Below, piece after piece: positions 20,128 to 31,623 of a DNA stretch of 64,000 nucleotides. A program made the position numbers and the translations under genes. The DNA is from Morganella morganii (GTDB lineage: Bacteria > Pseudomonadota > Gammaproteobacteria > Enterobacterales > Enterobacteriaceae). Positions within the stretch are counted from its first letter, which is position 1; the number at the start of each line of letters is the position of its first letter. The DNA lies in contig NZ_CP069157.1 in NCBI RefSeq assembly GCF_019243775.1, forward strand, positions 248,001 to 312,000, read 5' to 3'. Below the pieces are notes generated by a model, which saw only the letters and a program-made list of their open reading frames with translations, did no database searches and was not told the origin of the DNA.

Positions 20128-20514
20128 ATGAAAAAAGAATGGTATTCCGCGAAGGAATTGGTTGGTTTGGCGGGCTTGCCATCATCTCCTCAAGGTGTCA
20201 ACCTGATGGCGAGACGGGAAGGCTGGCATCAGCGGCGCAAGCGCGGCGTGCAGGGAAAAGCAGTCGAATACAGTATCGATAGTCTGCCGGATGAAGTTCA
20301 GGCGATCCTGCATGCATGTGATAACAGCGCGAGCTATCAGGCGAAACGGCAGGATGCGTTTCTGATCTGGGTGGAAGCCTATTATCAGCTGACCAGAGAG
20401 GAACGGGAGAAAATTGTCACGTTCATTCTGCGGGAAGGGCTGGCTAAACTGATCCAGCATCTTGATGCACAGGAGCTTCCGGGCAGCCGGGAGCCGGACG
20501 AAAAACCGGAATAA
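20128..20514 (+). CDS. Mu-type HTH DNA-binding protein
   Basis: The 128-residue protein begins KEWYSAKELVGLAGLPSSPQGV and continues REGWHQRRKRGVQGKAVEYSIDSLP. This is the winged-helix Mu-type HTH found at the N-terminus of the Mu transposase A and of the Mu c repressor. The rest (about residues 65-128) is helical, with no transposase catalytic domain. It is therefore a stand-alone regulator, perhaps domesticated from a Mu-like phage. AGGAG lies five bases before the ATG. It converges with ispB. The target is unknown; AT-rich inverted repeats in the upstream gap are candidates. Confidence 0.75.
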   Translation: MKKEWYSAKELVGLAGLPSSPQGVNLMARREGWHQRRKRGVQGKAVEYSIDSLPDEVQAILHACDNSASYQAKRQDAFLIWVEAYYQLTREEREKIVTFILREGLAKLIQHLDAQELPGSREPDEKPE

Positions 20515-20543
20515 AAAAACGGGATCTGTGAAGATCCCGTTTT
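20512..20543. terminator. Bidirectional terminator between the Mu-type HTH gene and ispB
   Basis: AACGGGATCT (20518-20527) pairs with AGATCCCGTT (20532-20541) around GTGA. An A-run precedes it and TTTT ends it. Confidence 0.85.
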
Positions 20544-20555
20544 CTCATGCAATGA

Positions 20556-21527
20556 TCAGGCTGAGCGGCGGACTGCGATATGGGCCAGGCCGGCCAGTGC
20601 ATCTTTGTACTGTGAGTCCGGCAGTGCGGACAGGGCTGCGATAGCTTTGTCCGCTTCTTCTTCGGCGCGGGCATAGGTGTAAGCCAGAGATCCGCAGCGC
20701 TTCATGGTTGCAAGAACCTGCTCCAGCAGGTGACGTCCGTTACCCTGTTCAATCGCCTGACGGATCAGCGCGGATTCTTCCGCATTACCGTTGTGCATGG
20801 CGTGGAGCAGCGGGAGCGTCGGTTTGCCTTCGTCGAGATCATCCCCGGTATTTTTGCCGAGTGTCGCGTTATCCGCATCATAATCCAGAACATCATCGAT
20901 CAGCTGAAACGCGGTACCGAGAAAGCGGCCGTAATCCTGAAGGGCCTTTTCCTGTTCCGGTGTGGCACCGGCCAGAATTGCCGCAGATTGTGAGGCAGCC
21001 TCAAACAGGCGGGCAGTTTTGCTGTAGATAACCTGCATGTAATCCGCTTCGCTGATATCCGGATCGTTGCAGTTCATCAGTTGCAGCACTTCTCCTTCCG
21101 CGATCACGTTTGTCGCTTCTGACATCAGTTTCAGCACACGCATGGAATCCAGATCCGTCATCATCTGAAAGGATCGTGTGTAGATAAAATCCCCGACCAG
21201 CACACTGGCGGCATTGCCGAACACTTCGTTGGCTGTCTGTTTGCCGCGGCGCATGTCGGATTCATCCACCACATCGTCGTGCAGCAGGGTGGCGGTATGA
21301 ATAAATTCGATCAGAGCCGCCACCTGAATATGTTTGTCGCCGTCATAGCCCAGAGCCCGGCCGGTCAGCACAGCGATCATCGGGCGGATCCGTTTCCCGC
21401 CGCCGCTGATAATGTAGTAACCCAGCTGGTTGATAAGCGATACGTCCGAGGTCAGCTGTTTTTGAATCTTTTGATTGACTGCGGTCATATCATCCGCAGT
21501 CAGCGCGATTATTTGTTCTGAGTTCAT
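20556..21527 (-). CDS. ispB: Octaprenyl diphosphate synthase
   Basis: IspB builds the C40 side chain of ubiquinone and menaquinone by adding isopentenyl diphosphate to farnesyl diphosphate. The 323 residues equal the E. coli enzyme. The two aspartate-rich motifs are intact: DDVVDESD (residues 84-91) and DDVLDYD (from residue 211). GGGKRIRP near residue 42 binds diphosphate. It is divergent from rplU, as in E. coli. No anomalies. Confidence 0.96.
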   Translation of the reverse strand: MNSEQIIALTADDMTAVNQKIQKQLTSDVSLINQLGYYIISGGGKRIRPMIAVLTGRALGYDGDKHIQVAALIEFIHTATLLHDDVVDESDMRRGKQTANEVFGNAASVLVGDFIYTRSFQMMTDLDSMRVLKLMSEATNVIAEGEVLQLMNCNDPDISEADYMQVIYSKTARLFEAASQSAAILAGATPEQEKALQDYGRFLGTAFQLIDDVLDYDADNATLGKNTGDDLDEGKPTLPLLHAMHNGNAEESALIRQAIEQGNGRHLLEQVLATMKRCGSLAYTYARAEEEADKAIAALSALPDSQYKDALAGLAHIAVRRSA

Positions 21528-21683
21528 ATGACTTGCTTTAACCTTGTTTTTGACATCCCGATCAAAGGTAATGGTTTATGATAGCAGCGTTTTTTTATAT
21601 TTTATGATTGTACTGTAAAAAAGCTGCAAATAAACGGCTATCTGTAAAGTGACGTTTTTTTACCATTAGATCGTTTTCAGCAC

Positions 21684-21712
21684 TTGTCATTTGCAGCGTT
21701 TTTGCGTAAAAT
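21684..21712 (+). promoter_or_regulatory. Sigma-70 promoter of rplU-rpmA
   Basis: TTGTCA (21684-21689) and TAAAAT (21707-21712) are 17 bases apart. The following bases (CCGCGCCC) form a GC-rich discriminator, typical of stable-RNA and ribosomal-protein promoters under stringent control. Confidence 0.75.
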
Positions 21713-21789
21713 CCGCGCCCTATTGTGAATAATTTTATAGTGCACTCTGAGAATCAAATTTTATGGGGTGTGCGGAAAGCGGAGTTAAT

Positions 21790-22098
21790 ATGTACGCGGT
21801 TTTCCAAAGTGGTGGTAAACAACACCGGGTCAGCGAAGGTCAAATCGTTCGCTTGGAAAAGCTGGACATCGCAACAGGTGAAACTGTTGAGTTTGACCAG
21901 GTTCTGATGGTTGCAAATGGTGAAGACATCAAGATCGGCGCTCCAGTCGTTGAAGGTGTTAAAATTAAAGCTGAAGTGGTTACACACGGTCGCGGCGATA
22001 AAATTAAAATCGTTAAGTTCCGTCGTCGTAAACACAGCCGGAAACAGCAGGGCCACCGTCAGTGGTTCACTGATGTTAAAATTACCGGTATCGCTTAA
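21790..22098 (+). CDS. rplU: 50S ribosomal protein L21
   Basis: L21 binds 23S rRNA domain I near L20. The 103-residue product begins [20 protein letters not shown] and has the family length. I chose the ATG at 21790, preceded by GGAG; an in-frame ATG nine codons upstream is not conserved. It is followed by rpmA after 20 bases, forming the usual operon. Confidence 0.97.
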   Translation: MYAVFQSGGKQHRVSEGQIVRLEKLDIATGETVEFDQVLMVANGEDIKIGAPVVEGVKIKAEVVTHGRGDKIKIVKFRRRKHSRKQQGHRQWFTDVKITGIA

Positions 22099-22106
22099 GT
22101 TAATAG

Positions 22107-22376
<270 letters not shown>

Positions 22377-22402
22377 GTTTTTCACGTCTTAACCGAGTCC
22401 GA

Positions 22403-22434
22403 AAGCCCTGCAAACCTTTTGCAGGGCTTTTTAT
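22403..22434 (+). terminator. Intrinsic terminator after rpmA
   Basis: AAGCCCTGCAAA pairs with TTTGCAGGGCTT (around 22403-22429) and a T-run follows. Confidence 0.85.
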
Positions 22435-22465
22435 ATGCGTAAAACGTCATCCCGGGTCATACTGA

Positions 22466-23674
<1,209 letters not shown>

Positions 23675-23695
23675 TCGTCAGAATCCTGAGCAAAG

Positions 23696-23724
23696 AAAAA
23701 CCCGGTGAATACGCCGGGTTTTTT
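23696..23724. terminator. Bidirectional terminator between obgE and dacB
   Basis: AACCCGG (23699-23705) pairs with CCGGGTT (23713-23719), flanked by an A-run and a T-run. Confidence 0.85.
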
Positions 23725-23747
23725 ATTGCCGTTAGTTTTTCAGCAAC

Positions 23748-25190
23748 TCAGTAATTACGGTATAAATCTTTATACAAATGCCCTTCAAAGCGGACCAGCG
23801 GCACACGGCGGCTGCGCTGCTCGGCAGGCGGGACGGCATAAGCGGAAATAAACTGCACGAACGCAATGCGCTGTCCGCTGGCGGTGGTGAGGAATCCGGC
23901 CAGGTTATACACGCCCTGTAATGAACCGGTTTTGGCGGAAAGCTTACCGTTAACGCCCGCTTCTGTCAGACCGCCGCGGTATTGCAGTGTGCCGTCATAG
24001 CCGGAGAGCGGCAGCATTTTGATAAATTGCAGCTGATCATCATGTTTGGCTATAAATTGCAGCACTTCCATCATGGTTGCCGGGGTGATCAGGTTGTGAC
24101 GGGACAATCCGGAGCCATCCACCATTACGGTATTGCCCATATCAATACCGGCTTTCTCTTTCAGTACCTGACGGACGGCCTGCTGGCCGGAACGCCAGGT
24201 GCCCGGCACGCCGTAATAGCTGCGGCCGATGGTGCGGAAAACTTCATCGGCAATCATATTGTCGGATTTTTTCAGCATTTTGGTCAGCAGAGCATGCAGC
24301 GGAGCGGATTGTGTTTGTATCAGTACGGTGCCCGGCTGTTCCGGGTGGGTCTGACGGCGGACATTGCCGCTCAGGGTGATCCCTGCATGGATCAGTTCAT
24401 TTTTGACGATCGCCCCGGCGTAGCTTGCGCCGTTCTGGACACCGAATGCCAGCGGCAGCGGTTCGCTGCGCTGATTCATACAGCCGGTGATGGTATAGCG
24501 GTTCAGTTCACCCGGCACCACATCCAGCTCACAGAAACGCCCTTCGGCAGAGCCGCGTTCGAGGGTTTTGACCTCACTGAACATATTGACCGGATAATAC
24601 TCCGAGGTGCGGATATAGGCGGTATCGCCGGGTTTTTCCCCCGGGTACAGCGTCACTGAAAAGCAGTTACGGTCGATGATTGCAGCACCCGGCGGGGCAC
24701 TGAAGCACTGGGTTAAATCATTCCACACCCAGCCCGGCGCTTTGTCATGACTGGCAAAGGCAGAGATATCGATCACCAGATCACCGTCGATGGCCTGTAC
24801 CCCGGCTTTACGCAGTTCATTGACCATATTGCGGATCTGCTGGCGGGTGAGGGTCGGATCACCGGTAAAACGGGTGATTAAATCCCCTTTCAGGGTAGTG
24901 CCCTCAACATGTCCTTTGGTTTCCAGACTGGTGGTAAAACGGAAATCCGGCCCCAGCTGTAACAGGGCGGCAAGTGCCGTCACCACTTTCTGGGTACTGG
25001 CGGGCAGCGCCATCTGCTGCCCCTGATATTCCACGATTGGCTGAGAATCGCCCACCCGCTGCGCAATCATCGCCAGGTTTGTACCGGCGGGCAGATATTG
25101 GGTATATTGTTCGACTGGGGTGGCTGCTGCACCTGCAGCCAGTAATACTGACAATCCCATCGCATATGCGAGCCGGGTAAAAACATTCAT
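23748..25190 (-). CDS. dacB: D-alanyl-D-alanine carboxypeptidase/endopeptidase PBP4
   Basis: PBP4 trims D-Ala from peptidoglycan pentapeptides and cuts DD-crosslinks in the periplasm. The 480-residue protein (E. coli 477) has a signal peptide to about residue 23. The penicillin-binding motifs are present: SxxK as STQK (residues 65-68), SDN (in KSDNMI) and KTG (in SAKTGSLQG). The large inserted domain between SxxK and SDN is typical of class C1 enzymes. It converges with obgE and is divergent from greA. Confidence 0.96.
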   Translation of the reverse strand: MNVFTRLAYAMGLSVLLAAGAAATPVEQYTQYLPAGTNLAMIAQRVGDSQPIVEYQGQQMALPASTQKVVTALAALLQLGPDFRFTTSLETKGHVEGTTLKGDLITRFTGDPTLTRQQIRNMVNELRKAGVQAIDGDLVIDISAFASHDKAPGWVWNDLTQCFSAPPGAAIIDRNCFSVTLYPGEKPGDTAYIRTSEYYPVNMFSEVKTLERGSAEGRFCELDVVPGELNRYTITGCMNQRSEPLPLAFGVQNGASYAGAIVKNELIHAGITLSGNVRRQTHPEQPGTVLIQTQSAPLHALLTKMLKKSDNMIADEVFRTIGRSYYGVPGTWRSGQQAVRQVLKEKAGIDMGNTVMVDGSGLSRHNLITPATMMEVLQFIAKHDDQLQFIKMLPLSGYDGTLQYRGGLTEAGVNGKLSAKTGSLQGVYNLAGFLTTASGQRIAFVQFISAYAVPPAEQRSRRVPLVRFEGHLYKDLYRNY

Positions 25191-25488
25191 TGAGCGACCT
25201 ATCCATCACAATCGGGGGTGAGAGCCCGTTATACTAAAGCCACGGACCGGTAAAAGTAAACGATGACCCGCATTGCGCTCCGGGATAGAATACCGGGACA
25301 GGATCTCAGTTCAGCCCGCGCGGATAACGCGTCAACCGCGCTGACAGCATCCGCAGTGCGATGGCCGTATCAGCGCAGATTTACACGGTTTTACTTAATA
25401 GTAGTGTGCCACACATGGCGCATAAGGTACTGTTATCGTTTAATCAGGATGATATGACTATTACTTAGGAATGATTCAGAGGTAGAGA
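25191..25488. other. dacB-greA divergent intergenic region
   Basis: These 298 bases must contain both promoters. In E. coli the greA leader yields the sRNA GraL; I looked for a terminator hairpin before greA and found none with a T-tract, so I do not call a GraL homologue. Nothing else is recognisable. Confidence 0.4.
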
Positions 25489-25965
25489 ATGAAACAAATC
25501 CCTATGACGGTACGCGGCGCAGACCAACTGCGTGAAGAATTAGAATTTCTCAAAAATGAGCGCCGTCCGAAAATTATCGCTGATATCGCGGAAGCCCGCG
25601 AGCACGGCGATCTGAAAGAAAACGCAGAATATCACGCCGCCCGTGAGCAGCAGGGTTTCTGTGAAGGCCGTATTCAGGAGATCGAAGCCAAGCTCTCCAA
25701 TGCGCAGGTGATTGATGTCACCAAAATGACCAACAATGGCCGGATTATTTTCGGTGCGACTGTTACCGTTTTTAACGTCGCAACGGATGAAGAGCAGACT
25801 TACCGCATCGTGGGTGATGATGAGGCTGATATCAAATCAAACCTGCTGTCAGTGAACTCTCCGATTGCCCGCGGCCTTATCGGTAAAGAGGTTGACGACG
25901 TGGTTGTCATCCAGACACCGGGCGGTGAAGTTGAGTATGAAGTCATCAATGTGGAATACCTGTAA
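25489..25965 (+). CDS. greA: Transcription elongation factor GreA
   Basis: GreA enters the RNA polymerase secondary channel and stimulates cleavage of backtracked RNA. The 158 residues equal E. coli GreA. The N-terminal coiled coil (about 1-75) has the tip acidic residues in [15 protein letters not shown], and the C-terminal FKBP-like domain ends [23 protein letters not shown] precedes the ATG. No anomalies. Confidence 0.97.
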   Translation: MKQIPMTVRGADQLREELEFLKNERRPKIIADIAEAREHGDLKENAEYHAAREQQGFCEGRIQEIEAKLSNAQVIDVTKMTNNGRIIFGATVTVFNVATDEEQTYRIVGDDEADIKSNLLSVNSPIARGLIGKEVDDVVVIQTPGGEVEYEVINVEYL

Positions 25966-26095
25966 GCTGCGTCGTAAAAAAACAGCACAATACGGATATT
26001 TCATCAGAAAAATGCAGTGAAAGGCGTTTTTACTGAACTTTACATTCGGGTGGCAGAGCACTGAGGCGGCCCGGATATGAAGAAAATCTGAAAGG

Positions 26096-26152
26096 AATGC
26101 CACCGGCCGGACGATATCGTCAGAAATCATCTGCCGGTGGCATTTTTTTTTA
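26096..26152 (+). terminator. Intrinsic terminator after greA
   Basis: ATGCCACCGG (26097-26106) pairs with CCGGTGGCAT (26134-26143); a small ACGATATCGT hairpin lies in the loop and a run of nine or ten T follows. Confidence 0.75.
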
Positions 26153-26164
26153 AATATGCAATTA

Positions 26165-26458
26165 TCATTTAGGTAAAATGATCTTCCGGGCTTCCGACGG
26201 ACGGTAGAGCACCAGAATTTTACCGATAATCTGCACATTGTAAGCACCGGTTTCACGCACAATCGCATCTGCAATCAAGGTTTTCATTTCACGGTCTTCG
26301 CCCGCGATTTTAACTTTGATAAGCTCATGATGTGTAAGAGCCACTTCAGTTTCTGCGAGTACGCCTTCAGTCAGACCGTTGTTGCCAATCATGACAACCG
26401 GGTTCAGATGATGAGCGAGTGCTTTCAGGTGCTGGACTTGTTTTTTAGTGAGGTTCAT
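26165..26458 (-). CDS. yhbY: Ribosome assembly RNA-binding protein YhbY (CRM domain)
   Basis: YhbY binds pre-50S particles. The 97-residue protein is a single CRM domain: the GxxG loop is GNNG at residues 25-28, after LNPVVMI. E. coli YhbY (97) lies at the same place, divergent from rlmE. Upstream of its start on the coding strand is an A-rich tract. No anomalies. Confidence 0.95.
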   Translation of the reverse strand: MNLTKKQVQHLKALAHHLNPVVMIGNNGLTEGVLAETEVALTHHELIKVKIAGEDREMKTLIADAIVRETGAYNVQIIGKILVLYRPSEARKIILPK

Positions 26459-26480
26459 CGTTTTTTTTGCTTAATAACTA

Positions 26481-26508
26481 TTGAAAACGGTGTATTCTAC
26501 CGCCATAT
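26481..26508 (+). promoter_or_regulatory. Sigma-32-like heat-shock promoter for rlmE-ftsH
   Basis: TTGAAA (26481-26486) and CGCCATAT (26501-26508) are 14 bases apart, close to the sigma-32 consensus CTTGAA-N13-15-CCCCATNT. rlmE-ftsH is a heat-shock operon in E. coli, which fits. No transcript data were available. Confidence 0.55.
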
Positions 26509-26617
26509 CATGCTTATCACCATCATTAGGTGAGGAGTACTGTCTGCGGTAACGGGACTTTTCGTCCGGTTATGCGAAAAAACTGAGTCAGAAATAACAG
26601 GTTAGTCGGAAAACACA

Positions 26618-27247
26618 ATGGCCAATAAAAAACGTTCAGCAAGCTCCGGGCGCTGGTTACAGGAACATTTTAGTGATAAATATGTTCAGATGGCGCAAAA
26701 AAAGGGGCTTCGCTCTCGTGCCTGGTTTAAGCTCGAAGAAATTCAGCAGGGCGATAATATTTTCAGACCGGGTATGACTATTGTGGATCTGGGTGCAGCA
26801 CCCGGCGGCTGGTCACAATATGCTGTTAATCACATCGGTCAGTCAGGGCGCGTTATTGCCTGTGACCTGTTACCGATGGATCCCATCGTCGGCGTGGATT
26901 TCCTTCAGGGCGATTTCCGTGACGAAAACGTGCTGAAAGCTCTGCTGGGGCGCGTGGGGGATAAAAAAGTCCAGGTTGTTATGTCAGACATGGCACCAAA
27001 TATGAGCGGAACTCCGGCTGTTGATATTCCGCGCGCGATGTATCTGGTTGAGCTGGCACTTGATATGTGCCGTTCTGTTCTGGCACCGGGGGGCAGTTTT
27101 ATTGTTAAAGTCTTTCAGGGAGATGGCTTTGATGAGTACCTCCGGGAGGTTCGCTCCCTGTTCACGAAAGTGAAAATCCGTAAACCCGATGCTTCGCGGG
27201 CCCGATCGCGTGAAGTATACATTGTAGCGACAGGGTGGAAAGTGTAG
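26618..27247 (+). CDS. rlmE: 23S rRNA (uridine-2552 2'-O) methyltransferase RlmE (FtsJ)
   Basis: RlmE methylates U2552 in the A loop late in 50S assembly. The 209 residues equal the E. coli enzyme. The SAM-binding motif is [11 protein letters not shown] (residues 57-67). The catalytic K-D-K-E set is present: K38 in WFK, the Asp of MSDMAPN, the Lys of [10 protein letters not shown] and the Glu of SREVYIVAT. It is the first gene of the rlmE-ftsH heat-shock operon. A run of seven A in its coding sequence (from 26696) is in frame. Confidence 0.97.
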   Translation: MANKKRSASSGRWLQEHFSDKYVQMAQKKGLRSRAWFKLEEIQQGDNIFRPGMTIVDLGAAPGGWSQYAVNHIGQSGRVIACDLLPMDPIVGVDFLQGDFRDENVLKALLGRVGDKKVQVVMSDMAPNMSGTPAVDIPRAMYLVELALDMCRSVLAPGGSFIVKVFQGDGFDEYLREVRSLFTKVKIRKPDASRARSREVYIVATGWKV

Positions 27248-27295
27248 TACCCTGTGCGTTATTTGTTAACACAGATGTAATAAGAGGTTAATCCC

Positions 27296-29245
27296 TTGAG
27301 TGACATGGCGAAAAACCTAATTCTCTGGCTGGTCATCGCGGTAGTGCTGATGTCGTTGTTCCAGAGTTTTGGCCCAGGCGATTCAAACAGTCGTAAGGTG
27401 GACTACTCTACCTTCATCACTGAGTTAGCACAGGATCAGGTGCGCGAAGTCCGTATTTCCAATCGTGATCTTAACGTCAGTAAAAAAGACGGCTCCAAAT
27501 ACACGACGTACCTGCCGATGCAGGACAATCAGCTGCTTAACACCATGCTGAACAAAAACGTCACTGTGGTCGGTGAACCACCGGAAGAGCCGGGTATCCT
27601 GACAACCATTTTCATTTCCTGGTTCCCGATGCTGCTGTTAATCGGCGTCTGGATCTTCTTCATGCGCCAGATGCAGGGCGGCGGCGGTAAAGGTGCGATG
27701 TCCTTCGGTAAAAGTAAGGCACGCATGCTGACCGAAGATCAGATCAAAACCACCTTTGCGGATGTGGCCGGTTGTGATGAGGCTAAAGAAGAAGTTGGTG
27801 AGCTGGTGGAGTATCTGCGTGAGCCGAGCCGCTTCCAGAAACTCGGCGGTAAAATTCCGAAAGGTATTCTGATGGTGGGGCCTCCGGGTACCGGTAAAAC
27901 GTTGCTGGCAAAAGCGATTGCCGGTGAGGCGAAAGTACCGTTCTTCACCATTTCCGGTTCTGACTTCGTCGAAATGTTCGTGGGTGTGGGTGCGTCCCGT
28001 GTCCGTGATATGTTCGAACAGGCGAAGAAAGCAGCCCCATGTATCATCTTTATCGATGAAATCGACGCCGTCGGCCGTCAGCGTGGTGCGGGTCTGGGCG
28101 GTGGTCACGATGAACGTGAGCAGACACTGAACCAGATGCTGGTTGAGATGGATGGTTTCGAAGGTAACGAAGGTATCATCGTTATCGCGGCAACCAACCG
28201 TCCGGATGTGCTTGACCCTGCGTTACTGCGTCCGGGCCGTTTCGACCGTCAGGTCGTGGTCGGTCTGCCGGATGTGCGCGGCCGTGAGCAAATCCTGAAA
28301 GTGCATATGCGCCGTGTGCCGTTATCGCCGGACGTTGAACCGTCTGTGCTGGCGCGTGGTACACCGGGCTTCTCCGGTGCGGATCTCGCCAACCTGGTGA
28401 ACGAAGCTGCGCTGTTTGCGGCACGCGGTAATAAACGCGTTGTGACCATGGTCGAGTTCGAAAAAGCAAAAGATAAAATCATGATGGGTGCGGAACGCCG
28501 CTCTATGGTGATGACAGAAGAGCAGAAAGCCTCGACTGCCTACCATGAAGCCGGTCACGCTATCATCGGTCGTCTGGTGCCGGAGCATGACCCGGTACAC
28601 AAAGTGACCATTATTCCGCGCGGACGTGCACTGGGTGTGACCTTCTTCTTACCGGAAGGGGATCAGATCAGCGCCAGCCGTCAGAAACTTGAAAGTCAGA
28701 TCTCCACCCTGTATGGCGGCCGTCTGGCGGAAGAGATTATCTACGGGCCGGAAAATGTGTCCACAGGCGCATCCAACGACATCAAAGTGGCAACTAACAT
28801 TGCCCGTAACATGGTGACGCAGTGGGGCTTCTCTGAAAAACTGGGGCCGTTACTGTATGCGGATGAAGACGGTGAAGTGTTCTTAGGCCGTTCTGTGTCA
28901 AAAGCACAGCACATGTCTGATGAAACTGCCCGGACTATCGATGAGGAAATCCGCGGGATTATTGAGCGCAACTACAAACGTGCGCGTCAGATCCTGATGG
29001 ATAACCTGGATATCCTGCACACCATGAAAGATGCATTAATGAAATATGAAACCATTGATGCACCACAGATTGATGATCTGATGAACCGTGTGCCGGTCCG
29101 TGAACCTGCGGGCTGGGAAGGTGACAAGCCGAAAGCGGATACCCGTCCGCCGGAAAGCAGTAACCAGGTTCCGGTTCAGGAAGCACCTGAATCATCAGAT
29201 GACAACAATGCTGCGCCGTCTGAAGACGACAACAAGCAGTCATAA
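27296..29245 (+). CDS. ftsH: ATP-dependent zinc metalloprotease FtsH
   Basis: FtsH is a hexameric inner-membrane AAA+ protease that degrades sigma-32, LpxC, SecY and damaged membrane proteins. The 649 residues (E. coli 644-647) hold two transmembrane helices (about 7-27 and 103-123) around a small periplasmic domain. The AAA domain has GPPGTGKT near residue 195, [12 protein letters not shown], and arginine fingers in the SRH. The zinc site is HEAGH near residue 417. AGAGG (27283-27287) is eight bases before the TTG at 27296, so I use that start; ATG at 27305 gives a 646-residue form. A terminator follows. Confidence 0.97.
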   Translation: MSDMAKNLILWLVIAVVLMSLFQSFGPGDSNSRKVDYSTFITELAQDQVREVRISNRDLNVSKKDGSKYTTYLPMQDNQLLNTMLNKNVTVVGEPPEEPGILTTIFISWFPMLLLIGVWIFFMRQMQGGGGKGAMSFGKSKARMLTEDQIKTTFADVAGCDEAKEEVGELVEYLREPSRFQKLGGKIPKGILMVGPPGTGKTLLAKAIAGEAKVPFFTISGSDFVEMFVGVGASRVRDMFEQAKKAAPCIIFIDEIDAVGRQRGAGLGGGHDEREQTLNQMLVEMDGFEGNEGIIVIAATNRPDVLDPALLRPGRFDRQVVVGLPDVRGREQILKVHMRRVPLSPDVEPSVLARGTPGFSGADLANLVNEAALFAARGNKRVVTMVEFEKAKDKIMMGAERRSMVMTEEQKASTAYHEAGHAIIGRLVPEHDPVHKVTIIPRGRALGVTFFLPEGDQISASRQKLESQISTLYGGRLAEEIIYGPENVSTGASNDIKVATNIARNMVTQWGFSEKLGPLLYADEDGEVFLGRSVSKAQHMSDETARTIDEEIRGIIERNYKRARQILMDNLDILHTMKDALMKYETIDAPQIDDLMNRVPVREPAGWEGDKPKADTRPPESSNQVPVQEAPESSDDNNAAPSEDDNKQS

Positions 29246-29277
29246 TTCATCATTCAGTTGTATGAAGCAGTAATATG

Positions 29278-29311
29278 AAAAACCCGGCGGAAAATCTGCC
29301 GGGTTTTTTTA
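29278..29311 (+). terminator. Intrinsic terminator after ftsH
   Basis: AACCCGGC (29281-29288) pairs with GCCGGGTT (29298-29305), and T residues continue to 29310. Confidence 0.85.
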
Positions 29312-29385
29312 TATCTTTATCCCGCAGGAGTCAGGCATTACAATCACCTCACGATTGAAATAATAAACAGTAAGAAGGCCGGATT

Positions 29386-30234
29386 ATGAAACTTACCGCA
29401 CGCGGTCAGACACTTTCGCTGGCAACGCCGCAGGTGATGGGGATCCTCAATGTGACCCCGGATTCATTCTCAGACGGCGGTACACACAACACCCCCGCCA
29501 AAGCACTGGAACATGCCCGGAAAATGATTGCGGAAGGCGCGACGATTATTGATATCGGCGGTGAATCCACCCGTCCCGGAGCAGCAGAAGTCAGCCCTGA
29601 GCAGGAAGCGGAGCGGGTTATCCCGGTTGTGGCAGCGATTGCCCGTGAGTCGGATGTCTGGATTTCAGTGGATACCTCAAAAGCGCTGGTGATCCGCGAA
29701 GCCGCAAATGCAGGGGCTCATATTCTCAATGATATCCGCTCATTTAGTGAGCCGGGGGCATTACAGGCGGCGGCACAGAGCGGCCTGCCGGTTTGTGTGA
29801 TGCATATGCAGGGAGAACCGCGTACCATGCAGCAGGCACCGCACTATCAGAATGTGGTGCGTGAGGTGTATACGTATCTTGAAGCGCAGGTGGCACGCTG
29901 TGTGGCGGCCGGAATTGAAAAAAATCACATAATTCTCGATCCGGGCTTCGGTTTCGGAAAAACACTGGCGCATAATTATCAGTTATTGGATAAATTAGAC
30001 CTGTTTCATAACCTGGGATTACCGGTTCTTGCCGGAATGTCACGAAAATCTATGATTGGCCAGCTGATGGATATTCCCCCGGATGAACGGGTTGCCGGCA
30101 GCGTGGCCTGTGCAGTGATTGCCGCGATGAAAGGTGCACAGATTATCCGTGTTCATGATGTGAAAGAAACTGTCCAGGCCATGAAAGTGGTGGAAGCAAC
30201 CCGTTTAGCGAAGGAAACAAACGACAATGAGTGA
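29386..30234 (+). CDS. folP: Dihydropteroate synthase
   Basis: FolP condenses p-aminobenzoate with dihydropterin pyrophosphate in folate synthesis and is the sulfonamide target. The 282 residues equal E. coli FolP. Signature motifs are [11 protein letters not shown] near residue 22 and [11 protein letters not shown] near residue 57. The pterin-site arginine and lysine lie in [11 protein letters not shown] and GMSRKSMIG. It overlaps glmM by eight bases (30227-30234), so the two are translationally coupled as in E. coli. Confidence 0.96.
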   Translation: MKLTARGQTLSLATPQVMGILNVTPDSFSDGGTHNTPAKALEHARKMIAEGATIIDIGGESTRPGAAEVSPEQEAERVIPVVAAIARESDVWISVDTSKALVIREAANAGAHILNDIRSFSEPGALQAAAQSGLPVCVMHMQGEPRTMQQAPHYQNVVREVYTYLEAQVARCVAAGIEKNHIILDPGFGFGKTLAHNYQLLDKLDLFHNLGLPVLAGMSRKSMIGQLMDIPPDERVAGSVACAVIAAMKGAQIIRVHDVKETVQAMKVVEATRLAKETNDNE

Positions 30235-31561
30235 TCGCAAATACTTTGGTACTGATGGCATCCGCGGAAAAGTGGGTGACAGCCCGATTACCCCTGATTT
30301 TGTGCTCAAACTGGGCTGGGCAGCCGGGAAAGTGCTGGCACGTCACGGCTCACGTAAAATTATTATCGGTAAAGATACCCGTATTTCCGGCTATATGCTG
30401 GAATCCGCACTGGAAGCCGGTCTTGCCGCCGCAGGGTTATCCGCTTCATTTACCGGCCCGATGCCGACACCGGCGGTCGCTTATCTGACCCGTACTTTCC
30501 GTGCCGAGGCCGGTATTGTTATTTCCGCCTCTCATAACCCGTATTATGACAATGGCATCAAATTCTTCTCCATCGACGGCACCAAGCTGCCTGATCACGT
30601 GGAAGAAGCGATTGAAGCCGAGATGGAAAAACCACTGACCTGTGTGGAATCCGCCGAACTGGGCCGTGCAAACCGTATTGTGGATGCTGCCGGCCGTTAC
30701 ATCGAATTCTGTAAAGGGACATTCCCGAACGAGCAGAGCCTGAACGGGCTGAAAATGGTGATCGACTGCGCACACGGCGCAACCTATCACATCGCACCGA
30801 ACGTATTAAGTGAACTGGGTGCGGAAGTGATTGCTATCGGCTGTGATCCGAACGGTATCAACATTAACGAAAAATGCGGTGCAACGGATGTCCGTCAGTT
30901 ACAGGAACGTGTTCTGGCTGAAGGCGCAGATGTCGGCCTGGCATTTGACGGTGACGGCGACCGCCTGATCATGGTGGATCACCTGGGTGAAAAAGTGGAC
31001 GGTGACCAGATCCTGTTTATCATTGCCCGCGAAGCACTGCGCCAGGGACAACTGCGCGGTGGTGCTGTCGGCACACTGATGAGTAACATGGGGCTGGAGC
31101 TGGCACTGAAACAGCTGGGTATTCCGTTTGAGCGCGCGAAAGTCGGCGACCGTTACGTGCTCGAAAAACTCCAGGAAAAAGGCTGGCGTCTGGGTGCGGA
31201 AAACTCCGGTCACATCATCCTGCTGGACAAAACAACCACCGGTGACGGCATTGTGGCAGGTCTTCAGGTGCTGAGTGCGATGGTGCGCAACAACATGAGC
31301 CTGCACGACCTGTGCAGCGGCATGAAACTGCTGCCGCAGGTGCTGGTGAATGTCCGCTTTGCCGGTCAGCACGACCCGCTGACAAGCGAGGAAGTCACCC
31401 GCGTGGCACAGGAAGTGGAAAAAGAGCTGAACGGCAAAGGCCGTGTGCTGCTGCGTAAATCCGGTACCGAACCGCTGATCCGTGTGATGGTGGAAGGGGA
31501 AGATGAAGCGCAGGTCACTGCAATGGCAAACCGCATTGCAGACGCGGTGAAACGCGTATAA
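30227..31561 (+). CDS. glmM: Phosphoglucosamine mutase
   Basis: GlmM converts glucosamine 6-phosphate to glucosamine 1-phosphate on the way to UDP-GlcNAc for peptidoglycan and LPS. The 444 residues (E. coli 445) contain the phosphoserine loop ISASHNP with Ser102, the Mg site DGDGDR near residue 240, and the phosphate-binding [12 protein letters not shown] loop near the C-terminus. It overlaps folP at its start. Confidence 0.97.
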   Translation: MSDRKYFGTDGIRGKVGDSPITPDFVLKLGWAAGKVLARHGSRKIIIGKDTRISGYMLESALEAGLAAAGLSASFTGPMPTPAVAYLTRTFRAEAGIVISASHNPYYDNGIKFFSIDGTKLPDHVEEAIEAEMEKPLTCVESAELGRANRIVDAAGRYIEFCKGTFPNEQSLNGLKMVIDCAHGATYHIAPNVLSELGAEVIAIGCDPNGININEKCGATDVRQLQERVLAEGADVGLAFDGDGDRLIMVDHLGEKVDGDQILFIIAREALRQGQLRGGAVGTLMSNMGLELALKQLGIPFERAKVGDRYVLEKLQEKGWRLGAENSGHIILLDKTTTGDGIVAGLQVLSAMVRNNMSLHDLCSGMKLLPQVLVNVRFAGQHDPLTSEEVTRVAQEVEKELNGKGRVLLRKSGTEPLIRVMVEGEDEAQVTAMANRIADAVKRV

Positions 31562-31577
31562 TTATTTATGATGTGAA

Positions 31578-31623
31578 TGACAGAGCCGGAAAAAATTATT
31601 GCGGTTTCCCCCCGGCTCTGTCA
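31578..31623 (+). terminator. 12-bp perfect hairpin after glmM (factor-dependent terminator or 3' stabiliser)
   Basis: Arms 31578-31589 and 31612-31623 are perfectly complementary with a 22-nt loop. There is no T-tract after the stem, so it is not a standard intrinsic terminator. Confidence 0.45.

Noticed and set aside
19982-20131. 49-codon GTG frame with an ATGA overlap to the Mu-type HTH gene
   Set aside because: No ribosome binding site, and it runs through the intrinsic terminator at 20059-20101, so coding is unlikely despite the suggestive overlap.
23982-24659. 225-codon plus-strand frame antisense to dacB
   Set aside because: dacB matches PBP4 throughout; the opposite frame has no similarity to any family I know.
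25191-25488. GraL-type sRNA in the greA leader
   Set aside because: No terminator hairpin with a T-tract was found before greA, so there is no support.
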